Made by a program: the position numbers and the translations under genes
Part shown: positions 32,648 to 44,468 of the stretch, in pieces
Layout: each line of letters begins with the position of its first letter
Position numbering within the stretch: position 1 is the stretch's first letter
The notes under the pieces: generated by a model
Database searches by the model: none
The model's input: the letters and a program-made list of their open reading frames with translations, nothing else
What the model was told of the DNA's origin: nothing
NCBI GenBank assembly: GCA_001643675.2
Contig: LSRY02000066.1
Coordinates: 186,001-250,000 of the forward strand
Direction of reading: 5' to 3'
Origin: Monocercomonoides exilis
Lineage: Eukaryota; Preaxostyla; Oxymonadida; Polymastigidae
Length of the DNA: 64,000 bases

Positions 32648-34218
32648 ATGGCACAACAATTTAATCAAGATCAGGAACTCAGCTCCTTAATGCAGTCGTT
32701 GACAAGAATAAACGTAGATGAAGTACTTTGCACATATTGATTTCTGTTCATTCAAACTGATTTTTATCACTATTTTATTCTCAGCAACTTTTGCTACTGA
32801 ATTCAATAATTGTCAGCAAATGCATTTCTCATTTCTGGATAGATACAGCACTTTTGCGCATTGCTGAATTATTCAGACGTTGCAATGATAATAAAATTCG
32901 CTTGCTTATATATGACATCTTTTATGCTTCAAGGGAGCATCTTTGCAATACTTCAATGCCTGAGCAAATCACAAAGCAAATATGTGAAGTTGGGGAATCA
33001 AGTGATGAAATTGGCTGCGCAATAGTGTTCCGTGTTGTTCGTTTGTTTCTAAATTCAATAGGAATGAGCACTTCAATTGTAAAACTTCTTCGAACTCATT
33101 TGAATAGTCCAACAACATCTCCAGTATTTTGTGCAGCTGTTGAATGTTTAGATATAGTTTTTAGCGCTTTCAAAACGGAACCAGATTCAATTAAAGCTGA
33201 AACGTTTTTATTACTTGAATCAATTTTGAACAGATTAATAAATCTGTATAATGCTGGAGATGAAGCTGGATTTGTGCACCTTTCGTCAGTTGTTATTAAA
33301 TGTCCAGATACTACAGTTTCATGTGAGATTGGCAAACTTTTTTTGGAAATATTACTCCCATCAATGCAGATGTATCTTGGGGGAACAAATCAGGAAAAAG
33401 ATGTTAATTTTGAACTTTCACAAAAAGATTCGGATGCAAATGCAACTGAAGTGAGGTTGTCACCAAAACTGTTTCTGATTCAATATTCTATTCCTCTTCT
33501 CAATCAAACTGTGCAATTTATAATAAACCATCCAACTATTTCTGAAGAGCATTCAGTTCTTGGACTTTTATCCCCTTCATCTTTCCTTTGTTTTCTTCAG
33601 TTATTGGCATCTTCCTATACAAGCGTACTCAATTCATTTGAATCACCGTCAACGGAATATGAAGAATCTTCTTTACAAACGTCTGTTTTTGATGAAGAAT
33701 CAAAGAAGCCTTCATCCTCAGACTTTGCAGAAGAGAAGCCAAAAACAAAGACGACTGAACAAGAAACAGCACAAAGTGAAATGAAAGAAACATCAGAAAT
33801 TTCAAAAAAGACAATTGACGAAGATAACGATGCATCTCTCCAAAAGGCATCAGAAGTTGCATTGCAAAAAGAAGTTGATGAAGGCGATCAGTTGGTCAAT
33901 GTGCTCACAGGATTGGATGTTCCATCAAAGCAACAACAGCCAACAGTTTTAGCATCGACAGAAACACCTTCTCCTTTCGCAGGCTCCATTAATGAGCTTA
34001 TTTCACAACACACTGCAAAGTCTTTAAAAACAGATGGAAGTTTATTTCAAAATTTGTCTTCTGCACTTTCAACTTCATCTGAAGCACAAATAGCAGAAAA
34101 AGTCATTTCAACAGATAAACAACTGACGAAAGACAACATTCAAATTGGCTTAGCGTCTATTCTTCAGCTAGTCATTAGCCTTTGTGAGACTTTTCCTGAA
34201 TTACTTGATACCTCGTGA
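32648..34218 (+). CDS. INTS7: Integrator complex subunit 7-like protein, 502 residues
   Basis: Exons are 32648-32722 and 32785-34218, phase 0, donor GTACTT. The first 270 residues are helical repeats: LLLLNSIIVSKCISHFW, LLRIAELFRRCNDNKIRLLI then YDIFYASREHLCN, and AIVFRVVRLFLNSIG, followed by VFCAAVECLDIVFSAF. This order matches INTS7 (LKLADVFRxGNNxxRLxVLxVxxxSExHL...RAITLRxLGxLA...VEAAxFAAxxF). Metazoan INTS7 is about 960 residues; here the helical part is followed by an acidic Ser/Glu linker and a short end, so the C-terminal half is missing or too diverged. Integrator processes snRNA and terminates paused transcription. It is in tandem, 182 bp after the OTU gene. Confidence 0.55.
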
Positions 34219-34830
34219 AATGTTTGGATCATATTGTTAATTTTATACCAGTCCACTACCAAATTCGAATGCCAAGAAATAGCGTCTCATCCTTAAAGAT
34301 GAATTGCACATACGAGCTTCATTTTGTGCAACTGCTTTGATCTCGATTAGTTAATGAAATAAAAATATTTTTCAGTATTTTGTGAACGAAAAAATATTTT
34401 TTATCACTTGTTTGAAGGAAATTCCCAAATCAATTTGTTAGTTTTTATAACATCATTTATTTACAAGATTTATTACGAACCATTTCGTTAATAATGAAAT
34501 TTCAAAAGTGGCAAAGATCAATTGATTCCTATTATTCTGATCACATTTGAAAATTGTGATTTAATTTTCTTATTTTTCTGAAAGGTTAAAAGGAATAAAT
34601 ACACAAAAGCATTCTTTTTTATAAATAGAATTTATTTTTCATTGAATTATTCGAACGATGGAAGACAGAGCTCAGAACAAGGGACGAACTTCCAAACACA
34701 AAGCAAAAATGACTTTTGTGAAGAATGCCTGTTCGTTTCAAAATACTTTATTGCTTTTCTAATTTGCATTAAAATGTTTTATGCGTTGCATTTATATTCA
34801 ACAATTTTAATAGATTACAATCTTGTACAG
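34219..34830. other. Spacer / possible 5' leader exon
   Basis: This stretch is mostly AT-rich. From 34642 to 34734 a frame without an ATG is open and would join in phase across a possible intron (34735-34830, donor GTTTCA, acceptor TACAG) to the next gene. It could be untranslated leader. Confidence 0.35.
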
Positions 34831-37800
34831 ATGATATCAACACTGGATTCTCTTTGCGAAGCTATTTTGAATGCGCTGCCAAAAAACACACCAGCAACGT
34901 TGTTTGAAGAGATAAAGACATCGTTGAAGCAGCCATTGGCGATGCCTGACTCACCGGATTCTGCTCCAAACTTTAGAAAGTTTGCTTTTAAATTCAAAGT
35001 TGATATATGTTTTATTATTTTTCTTAGAGAAGAGACAATCGAAAAAATGAATCAAAAATATAAAAACAGCGTTACGGTTCTTGAATCTGCTCGTAGAATA
35101 CTTCTTCCAATCGCAAAAGAGACTGGACGAAGCATCGGAGCCACTTCATTTGTATCTGTAACTGCTCAATATCTAACTCAAACAGGGCAACCACCGCAGC
35201 AATTAACTTTTCAAAAAATACTGCAGCAAGGACCTGTTGTTTATGTGCCACAAGACGCAAATAATTCTGATTCATCATCCACTTCACATTTACCAAATTC
35301 ACTCACTTCTCAAGGACTGGCTTCGATTCAACCCTCAACAGCATTCATCAACGCAAACCAAATAAAAGCGCCTTTCTCCAACCAGTTTTCTCTTCAAATG
35401 CCGAGACGCGCTGCGTTTTTGGCGCCTCTGCCGATTGCCCAGCAATCAGCACCTTTCATTCAGCCACCCATTTCATCTCGCCAGACAACATTGTCGTCGA
35501 GTCTGCTTCCTCCAGCACAAGACACCCGCACCCACATTTCGAATCCTCCCTTTTCGCTGCCCTCTCCTTCTCCATTTACAACATTCTCAACCACAAACAC
35601 ACCTCCCATTTCTCCGTCTTCGACCTCTTCCTCTTTGAATGCACACACACCCCCTCAGCAGCCACCAACCACACCTTATCTCCCCATCAATTCTCCTCTC
35701 CTGAAGCCATCTCATTTAAATGCTTCTTTGCCAAGCACACTTCATCCACCTTCACAGTCATCTCCTTCTCAACTTTCGACTCCTGCGAATGGCCCAACAG
35801 CATCTTCAAATGCTGCGCAATCTAATCCAAATGCAACATCATCATCTGCTTCTTCAGCAGCCTCTTCTCCTTCTTCTCCTTCTTCTCAACCAACATCTAG
35901 TTCATCAACAGCAATATCATCATCATCTTTACCATTATCATCAACAACAACAGCTCAGATGAAGACTTCTGCTGGTGCTGTGCATCCATCTAATGCAGAG
36001 AAAGAACGGAAGACTGAATCTTCTTCATCTTCTCAATCTGCAGAGAAAGGGAATCATGTCAGCAACACAACAGAGCAATCAATAAAAGAAGACAGCTCTT
36101 CTGACTGGGATGACATATTCAGTGACGACACACAAGCATCAGCAGACAACAGAGATGAGAAAGGAATAACAGCATCATCATCAGCGACAGGAGAAGGAGG
36201 AGGAGAAGGAGCAAACACGAGTCAACAGCCAAGTCCAACCAAAAATGCCCATTCCAAAGTGTCATCTTCAAATCGGAGTGGAATTTCGTCGAAGTCGTCG
36301 ATTGAGCAGCTGGTAGCCAACATCGAAAGAGAGCGGATGAAAGAGAAGCAGACAGAAGAGCGATGGATAGACAAGCGAGAGAAGAAGCGGCGGGATGAGC
36401 AGAAGCGGCGGCTGAACAGGATAAAAGAAGGAATGAAATCAGGCAAGCGCTCGGCTGCTGTCACACCGTCAACAACACCCGAGTCAGCACTTTCTGAACC
36501 AGTAACAAAGAGGCCTGTGCCAAAAATGGCATCTTCGTCAGTCTATCGGCATCAGCTGAGAAGCCATTCACATGACACACCATCAATGTCATCATCAACC
36601 TCCTCATCATCATCAGCTGCACAATCACTTTCTCTTCCACCCGCTGCATTGTCAGCAGCAAACAAAGATTCAAAGAAAAGACTATCTCCTCAATTCAAGT
36701 CTGAACCCTCTTCTCTTCTGTATGAGTCTCAGCAGTCTTCTTATTCACACACTCGCTCACACAGACATTCCAACAGAGACATTTCAGTCAATTCAGACAA
36801 TGACATGCTGAATCTGTCACCAGAAGAGGATGCGACAAGGAAAAGAACACGAATGCCGTATAAGCTGTCAAATAGAGAGACATTCATTCATCGTCATCAT
36901 CAACATCATCAGCATCAACGTGCTCTGCCCCATTCGCATCAGAAGAGGATGAGGATAGAAGCATCTCCATCTCTCTTAGCAGACCCACCGAGCTTCTCTT
37001 TCTCAGATGAGGAGATGTCAGAAGACGATGAGGAAGCCGATGATGATGAAGATAATGCAATGAACGATGTTTATAGCTCAAGTGGAAGCAGAAGCAGAAG
37101 CAGAAGTGGTAGCATGAGTAGCATTGAGAGTGTGAGTGTGAGTGGGAGTGGGAGTGAGAGTGAAATTGGGAGTGGGAGTGGAGGGACAGATGAAGTGGGG
37201 GTGACAGACGAAGAGATGGAGATGAAGAGGAGGAAAAGGAGACGAAGCAGAGAAGAGCAGAAAGACGAAGAATACGACAGCAACAGTGTGGAAGAGATCA
37301 TCCGGCAGGGAGAAGACGGCGTGGAACACATTTTCAGCTCGCTTTCTTCGATTGATGGAAGCGAGGACGATGCATTCACAACAGAGAGGATGGAGAAAGG
37401 CAGTCCCGATGTGCTGAGAGAGCTGGATGAGACAGCACTCTCCGCAGACGTCTCGACATCTTCCACGCCGCACGCCAATCTCTCCCGCAGCAGCCCCTTC
37501 ACGCTGGGCAATGAACACATTGCAGACTCAATCATTCTCACCCCTTCGCCTTCTCATGCGCAGCAGAGTTCTGCTTCGTATTCTCTCTCAGATGAGCTCA
37601 TCACAAATGCTGCTGGCACACAAAGCTCTTCCCATCAGCATTCTCATTCACCAGCTCTGATCACGCTCTCACCTTCTCTCACGCCTTCCTCTGCTTCTGC
37701 CTCGTTTGACTCTCCTTCTGCTTCTCCTCAGATGTCTTCTCCATTGGCATTAGACTCCTCCTCTTCTTCTTCTTTGTCCTCTTCATTGTCTTCATCCTCA

Positions 37801-38295
37801 TCCTCTTCCTCTTCTCTTTCTTCATCTTCATCTTCCTCTTCCTCTTCCTCAATCAATTCATTCACATCCTCTTCTTCCTCAGTTCCTCTCTTCAACACTG
37901 CTGCTTTCACCTTCAACCCAAACACCACGTCTTCCTCAGAAGACTTCTACTCTTCCTTCTTCTCCTCCTCTTATTTCAGCGACAATCCTTCCTCTTTCTC
38001 CTCCTCGTCCCATCCACACTCACACGACAATGACGACTCTGTCCTCTCTTCAGACACTCACCTCTCCCCTCTCCACCAGCCACGCGACCTCTCAGCTGAC
38101 CAGCGGACTGGTGAAAATGACTCATTTGCGCTGTCTTCTGCGCCGTTCACTTCATATTCTTCATTCACATCCTCCTTGTTTTATCCTTTCTCAGACGCTT
38201 TCCCATTGTCAGAAGAATCACCTGTTGACGCTGCATTTCGCAACGCGAAAAAAAGAGGCTGGACTTTTGATGATTCCGGTGATATTAATCGTTAA
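34831..38295 (+). CDS. Ser-rich low-complexity protein of unknown function, about 1138 residues
   Basis: The CDS starts at ATG 34831, directly after a plausible acceptor, and ends with TAA. A 48-bp in-frame interruption at 34980-35027 has a GTTTGC donor and TTAG acceptor and is likely an intron, giving NFRKEETIEKMNQKY. Only the first about 150 residues look folded (LDSLCEAILNALPKN, VLESARRILLPIAKETGR, FQKILQQGPVVYVP). The rest is Pro/Ser/Thr/Gln rich, with a basic coiled stretch (REKKRRDEQKRRLNRIKEG), a short RS repeat (SGSRSRSRSGS), acidic patches and, near the end, runs of more than 10 Ser. A nuclear regulatory role is a guess from composition; I do not recognise the family. Confidence 0.7.
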   Translation: MISTLDSLCEAILNALPKNTPATLFEEIKTSLKQPLAMPDSPDSAPNFRKFAFKFKVDICFIIFLREETIEKMNQKYKNSVTVLESARRILLPIAKETGRSIGATSFVSVTAQYLTQTGQPPQQLTFQKILQQGPVVYVPQDANNSDSSSTSHLPNSLTSQGLASIQPSTAFINANQIKAPFSNQFSLQMPRRAAFLAPLPIAQQSAPFIQPPISSRQTTLSSSLLPPAQDTRTHISNPPFSLPSPSPFTTFSTTNTPPISPSSTSSSLNAHTPPQQPPTTPYLPINSPLLKPSHLNASLPSTLHPPSQSSPSQLSTPANGPTASSNAAQSNPNATSSSASSAASSPSSPSSQPTSSSSTAISSSSLPLSSTTTAQMKTSAGAVHPSNAEKERKTESSSSSQSAEKGNHVSNTTEQSIKEDSSSDWDDIFSDDTQASADNRDEKGITASSSATGEGGGEGANTSQQPSPTKNAHSKVSSSNRSGISSKSSIEQLVANIERERMKEKQTEERWIDKREKKRRDEQKRRLNRIKEGMKSGKRSAAVTPSTTPESALSEPVTKRPVPKMASSSVYRHQLRSHSHDTPSMSSSTSSSSSAAQSLSLPPAALSAANKDSKKRLSPQFKSEPSSLLYESQQSSYSHTRSHRHSNRDISVNSDNDMLNLSPEEDATRKRTRMPYKLSNRETFIHRHHQHHQHQRALPHSHQKRMRIEASPSLLADPPSFSFSDEEMSEDDEEADDDEDNAMNDVYSSSGSRSRSRSGSMSSIESVSVSGSGSESEIGSGSGGTDEVGVTDEEMEMKRRKRRRSREEQKDEEYDSNSVEEIIRQGEDGVEHIFSSLSSIDGSEDDAFTTERMEKGSPDVLRELDETALSADVSTSSTPHANLSRSSPFTLGNEHIADSIILTPSPSHAQQSSASYSLSDELITNAAGTQSSSHQHSHSPALITLSPSLTPSSASASFDSPSASPQMSSPLALDSSSSSSLSSSLSSSSSSSSSLSSSSSSSSSSSINSFTSSSSSVPLFNTAAFTFNPNTTSSSEDFYSSFFSSSYFSDNPSSFSSSSHPHSHDNDDSVLSSDTHLSPLHQPRDLSADQRTGENDSFALSSAPFTSYSSFTSSLFYPFSDAFPLSEESPVDAAFRNAKKRGWTFDDSGDINR

Positions 38296-38443
38296 ACATT
38301 CTTATTTTTTGGTTAGAGTTTTTGTTTATACATATTTTAGTATTTTTTAGTAATTATTTTTTCAAAAATTGATGTACAGATCAATAAGTCCCATTTTTGC
38401 TTTGGATTTCTGATCCTGACTTTTTGTTTTAATTGCCTGCCGC

Positions 38444-41400
38444 ATGTCAATCGACAAATATTTTATTGAAACAAGGCGGACAAAGCCAGAGCTTTTTATT
38501 CCACAGGGAATAACTTCTGGAGATCCAGAAATTGATCTGAAACATGGAAAAAGAAACTTTGTTGTTGCTGGCGAACATCTTGTTTTCTACGTAATATTTG
38601 AATCAACAACAACAGGTGAAAATGATTCGAGCGTGTATAACACAAGTTTACTGAATGTATCAGTTACCATTGAGTCTCTTCAAGAAAGAGGAAGAAATAA
38701 AACGATGAAACAATCCGATAAAAAATCGCCAAATTTGATAAATCCAAGCTATACTTCCTTTTTGATTCGCCGCCGAAACGTAAAAGAGAAAGAACTTCAA
38801 AACGATAATTATGAAAAGGGCTCTGGGAAATATTGCGAAGAAGTTGAAGGAAAGCTCTTAAAAGCGTTTGCTCTCAAAGGCACCACAAGAGTTGCCCTTT
38901 TAATTCACACATTTATAGATTTTACTGTTGGTAATCGAAGTTCTCATGTTTCTCTTTGTCTGAAGCTTACAAGAATACCAACAACAATTTTTGATAAGCC
39001 ACCAATGCCTCCACCCACAACCCAACAATTTTTAACACAAAAGGGAGCAAGAGGATCACTTTTGCGAACAGGATCTTCTCTTTCACACAAGCGACCAATT
39101 CAGCAACACTCATTACCATCTGCTAATTTAATTCCAGCTGCTTTTGCTCCAGATGTTGATGAAATGATTTCTCCTGCATCTTCGTTATGGACAGCATCTT
39201 CGGAACAAAACGCTTCAATGCATCCATCAGACAATCAGCAGGATGCAAATGGAGCGAACAAACAGACAGAGCAAACGACTTCATCTTCAGTCCTTGTCAC
39301 AATGTATTCTGAGCCAACACCTCTTTTTTCTATTCTTGCTCCGAAGCCAAGAACAACTGCACATTCAACGAGTTCATCTTCTGCACGCGGCGGAAAAGCA
39401 TCGTCTTCATCTGCTTCGAATGCATCGTCCGCAGCGTCTGGAAAGAACAAGCCATCTTCTGAGTTCTTCCTCTTTGACGAGCTGGTTCCCTCGTTCCAGA
39501 TGTCCGTGCATACCCCTCAAAAGCCCACTCTCCCTGGCTGCACCGTTCTGCGCTTTGACTTGTCGTGTTCTCCGCCTCTTTCGCTTTTCCTCCCTCCACC
39601 TTTGCCTCTCACCACCCGCCCTTCCTTCTATGTCTCCATCTCTCGAGCAAATAATTCCACTTCTTCGTCGTCTTCCACTTTGTTTGCGCTGAATCTGCTC
39701 TGCCTCAACAGCCACACCTCTCTGCCCATCTGCATCCGATCTGTCGCTATCTCTTCGACACCCTCGCTCAACCTGATCTTTTCACTGAACACGGCCATCT
39801 GCACACAAAAAGCAAAAAAGACGCTGCCTGATGCAAAAAGGGCACAAAAGAATGGAAACTCTGCTTCAGATGGAAATGATTTCTTTTCTGTTGATGATGA
39901 CTACGATGATGATGATGAGGAGGAGGAGGAAGAAGAAGAAGACGAAGAAGATAAAGATGACATGAATGAAGATGAAAACAAAGAAGTCAACAAAACAGGA
40001 GAAGCACAAGAACACAAAAACACCACAAAATCTTCCAACTCAGAAAAAAAGCCACAAAAAGGGCTGAAGCCGTTCCCAGTTATTCTGAGTCCGCGGTGTG
40101 AGTATGGCTTCCTGTTCAACATGTCGACGATGCTGTCTGCCGAAGAGTGGACAAGCCAGCATTCCTCATCTCTCTCCTGCAACGTCCTCGGCGTTGTGTC
40201 AAAGGAAAGGGAGATGGGCAGAGGCAGTGGAAGCTCATTCATGGGCTTCTCTCAGAACGGAATTGCTCCTTTCTCAGCAGTCGCCTCAAGCTCGTTGCTT
40301 TCTTCATCCTCTTCTACATCTTCTCTATCCCCCTCTTCTTCGTCTTCTTCTTTGTCTCAGTCATCCAGTGCCTCCTCTTCGATATTCCCAACCTCTTCTC
40401 TTTCCTCTTTCCTCCCTTCTAATCGCTCTTCTCCTTCGTCTCCCTCTCCTTCTGCATCTTCTCCTTCGCCTTCGCCTGTCTCTGCTACTCCGTTCAGTCG
40501 CACTGCTACTCCCACAAAAAGAAACAGATCACCTTCTCCTTCTGCCTCTTCATCTTCATCTTCATCTTCTCCTTCATCACATTCTTCTTCCTCTTCTGCT
40601 TCTTCTTCCTCTTCCTCTTCCTCTGCATCTTCATCATCATCCAGTTCATCCTCCTCTTCCTCCTCCTCCTCCTCCTCTTCTTCTTCTTCTGTCCCACTCA
40701 AATCCTTCTTCCCCACCGTCTCCTCCTCCACCCACACCCAGCTCTCTCTCCCTCTCTCCTCTTCTGAGTCTCTCCCTCTCCCCTCCTCTGCCTATCTGCC
40801 CAGCCCTTCCGACGACACCCCTCCGCTCTTCACAGACAAGACGCTCCAGTCGATGATCCCCACAGTCGATGCACTCAGACAGTCTTCTTCCTCCACCTCC
40901 AACTTCTCTGCCTCGTCTGCTCCGCCTCTCCTCTCCTCCTTCGACTGCGCTGTGCCCCTCCTCTCCCTCCCTCTCCTCGTCACTGTTGAGTGGAGCCCTG
41001 CTTTCCCCAGAAATGCCATCAGAGAGAGGAAGAGGAAGACACAGCTGAGACAGGCACAGAAGATGCAGATGAGGCAGATGAAGAGAGAGAGGAAGAGGGC
41101 TGAGAGAGAAGAAAGGAGGAAAAAACTGGCTGCAGCGGCGGCAGCAGAGAAAGAGGAGAAAGAGGAAGGCGATGAGAAAGGAGAGAAAAAGGAAGGGAAG
41201 GCAAAGAAAGAGCTTTCAGTAATCTTTGCCGAGGCAGACGAAGAGAACGAAGCAAACAGCGAGAGTGGCAGCAACAGCAGCAGCACAACAACAACAACAG
41301 CCAATGAATGTCCGACAATCTCTTCCTATTTTGAGAAGTTCAACACTCCACACTCGTGTCTTGTCTCTCCCCTGCGTGCCCTCAGCCTGTCTCGCCCCTT

Positions 41401-44169
41401 CGTCCCTCCTCCGACTCTTGTTTCTCATTTCAACACAGCTGTCACTGTGTATACACCTCCTCCCTTCACCGTCACCTACGCCACGCCCCACAAAGTGCGG
41501 AGGAACTGCCTCTTCAGCGTGTCCATCACAATCACATCACACCCACGCACTCCTCTCTCTGGCGATGCTCCTGTCCTCTTGCTCCACCTCGCTCCACCTC
41601 CACTCACACACGCCAGCACTGCCACACCCAGATTCCTCTTTGAATCTGAACTGCGCAACACTCGAGAGGTTACTCTGTGTTCTAATGCTCTTTCATCTTC
41701 TATTTCATCTGCTTCTTCCTCTTCCTCCTCCTCTTCTTCTTCTTCCCCTCTTCCTTTTGTTGCACCACCCCGTGCCCCTCCTCCCCCTCATTCCTCTTCC
41801 ACACTCAGAGGCAAAGGCCATTCCTCTTCCCATTCGCAGTCTCCCTCACTCAACGGCATCTCTGCTGCCAAATACACATCAAACAAAACTATGTCTTTTC
41901 CTTCTCCTCTCTCTTCTTCTTCTTCTTCTTCTTCCAACTCTTCATTGGGATCTCCAATGCTCTCATCATCATCATCATCATCGCCTTCTTCTTCTTCCTC
42001 TTCCTCTCTTCCTCTCTCTCTCAACGCCCCCCAATCTTCTCTCTCTTCCTCTTTCCTCACAAAGCCAACAACATTCAACGGCCTTGTCGGTTTCATCACA
42101 CCTTCTCCACAAGACTCTCTTTCTCTTCCTCTCTCCACTGACCTCAATCCACACCCCTGCACTCACCAACCCCCCCACACACTCAATGAAATGACACACA
42201 TCATGCACCAGGTGGAACACAAGGGAAGTGCTGTCATCGCATCAAAGAATGATAACATTGCTTCATATTCTTCTTCTTCTTCTTCTTCTAATGCCATAGC
42301 CAAGTTGAATGCAGCGTATTCTGACTGGAAGCAGGCAGGCAGTGCGAAAGACGTGTCAAACAGCATCAGTGCCCTGGGAAGACACATCCAATGGACAGTC
42401 GAAGAGGATGAAGAGACAAAAGCAGAGTCGACGAGGATCAGAAAGGAAGATGCGGAAAGAGAAGAGCAGAAGGCGAAGGTGCTGGCGGAGAGGGCAGAGA
42501 GGCAGAAGAAGAGAGAGAAGAAGATGGAGGAGAAGGCAGCGAAGGCGGCAAAGGCGAAGCAGCTGGCAGAAAAAGAGAAAGAGAAAGAGAAAGAGAAGGA
42601 AAGAGAGAGACAATTAGAATATTCTCCATCACACAGAATGGCCACACCATCTGGTTTGAGTGGCAGTTCGTCTCTTTCTCTTTCTGTGAGACAGACAGAA
42701 AATGCTCCTGTCTCACCAACATCGTTCCCTCCCCCGCCGCCTCGAAAGGGCCTCTCTTCATCAAATGGGATGATGTCTTCGAGTCCTTCTTCTTCTTCTC
42801 TGTCCTCTTTCTCTTCCTCTTATTCCATTCAGCATCAGCCAAAGGGATCGATTTCTGTGACCAATCCACTTTTCATTCAGAACTTGGCAAAGACAAAGCA
42901 GGCAGCATCCATTTCTCCTTCTTCTCCTTCTTCACTTTCTTCTTCTTCTTCCTCTTCTTCTTGTGCTGCTGCTTCTTCTTCTGCTTTTGTTCCGAGCACA
43001 CTTTCACCAGCTCCTTCATCTCAGCCTTCCACTCCAATTTTATCTCCTTCTCTTTCATCATCCTCTTCATCAACATCTTCTTCTTCTTCATCTTCTTCAG
43101 CAACAACCAAACAACCTCCTCCACCTCCACCCCCAGCGCATCAGCGTTCTCTTGTCACTCCTTCCCCCACACTTCCCTCAGCATCACTTTCTCCTTCTCC
43201 TTCCTCCCTCTCTCTTTCTCTCTCTCCTTCTCGTCCACACTCTTCTTCTCAGACGTCTCCTTCTCTTGAAACTCTTCCTGAATTCCATGTTTTGACAGAG
43301 CTGTCAAATGTCATCAAACCAGAGCCATTGAATGAGAATAGCGAAAAAGACAGAGAGAAGAAGGAGGAAGGAAGAAGAAGCAGGCAAAGCGAAGAAGAAA
43401 GTGGGAAAGAGGAAAATGGCAATAAAACAAACACAAATGAAAATGCACTTGACAATCAGTCACCACACGCAGAGGAAGTACAAGCACCATCTGCTGAGAA
43501 GGAAGAAGCAGACAAGACAGACAAGGAAGAAATCACACAAAAACAAGAAAAAGATAAAAAAGTTGAGAAAGAGGAGGAGAAAGAAGAGAATGAAGGAGAT
43601 GTGAATGAAGAAGAGAAATCAGATATTTCTGCTTCGTTGGAGGCATCTCATCTTGTTGTGTCTGCCTCGTTTGCTTCGACTTCTGAAGAGTCTGAGACAA
43701 AAAGGCAGCAAAACGCTGCCTCTCTCTCTTTGCAGCAGACTTTGCCAGGTTGGTCTTATTTATTTAATTATTAATTTTGTCATTTTTAAATCTTTTTGGC
43801 TTTTGATCCATTTGCATTCAACAGTTCCTTCGTCTTCTGTTCTGACTGCAACTCCTCCTGTCATTGCCATGGAACGAGATATCTTCATCGGGTCTGTTCT
43901 TTTTTTATTTAAATAATAATTTCTGTTCATTAATGGCTTTCATAATACCTCTTTTCTTTTTTTTTTCCTTCTATCTTTCTCTCTCGTTCTATCATTCAAC
44001 CAATTTTAGTGAGCTTCCTCCATTCCAGAAGATCAACACGACTGTGCATTTTGTGATAACCCAATGTGGAAGACACGAACTCTGCCAGTTCTCTTTGGAA
44101 GACACGAAATCACACAGAATCTATCGCCAAACACTTCTAGACCCTCTTGTTGTTGACTGTGTTGATTAG
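38444..44169 (+). CDS. 1843-residue Ser-rich protein with beta-sandwich-like blocks (possibly TRAPP-II-like)
   Basis: Exons are 38444-43748, 43825-43891 and 44010-44169; the phase closes (donors GTTGGT, GTCTGT). Conserved-looking blocks are short and far apart: the N-terminus (KRNFVVAGEHLVFYVIFES), a block near residue 150 (SHVSLCLKLTRIP), one near residue 1010 (PFTVTYATPHKVRRNCLFSV then SITITS) and the C-terminus (FQKINTTVHFVITQCGRHEL, IYRQTLLDPLVVDCV). They read as beta-sandwich strands of the kind in TRAPPC13/C14 and other trafficking subunits. Everything between is poly-Ser, poly-Glu or Lys/Glu coiled sequence. The trafficking link rests only on strand pattern and is weak. The MED17 gene converges on its 3' end. 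Confidence 0.7.
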
Positions 44170-44468
44170 CCATCTGAAAATAACTGTGCTCATATTATTA
44201 TTCCATTTCCTCTTTTCATATCTTTTTTCAAAAACAAAAAATGATGTTGTTTCTTTTTTCTTTTCATGTCTTTCAAGATTTCTAATTCATTTCACATTTG
44301 CTTTTTTTATTTAATAAAATATTGTTATTTTTGAGTGCATTGCACAAAAACAATACTCACATCATTTTCTTTTTGATGCTTTCTCTCTTTTTCTCAACAA
44401 AATATTCTTAGAAGCAACCTTCCAACTAAATAAGACTAAAAAATGATATAACAAAGATAGCATTTATT

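Noticed and set aside
34642-34830. N-terminal extension of the Ser-rich gene beginning near 34642
   Set aside because: It has no ATG in that frame (it opens on TTG) and the stretch 34735-34830 looks like an intron, so ATG 34831 was preferred.
40098-42220. Several 80-320 codon Leu/Pro/His-rich frames on both strands
   Set aside because: All overlap the 5.3-kb first exon of the 1843-residue gene and arise from its TCT/TCC repeats read in other frames.
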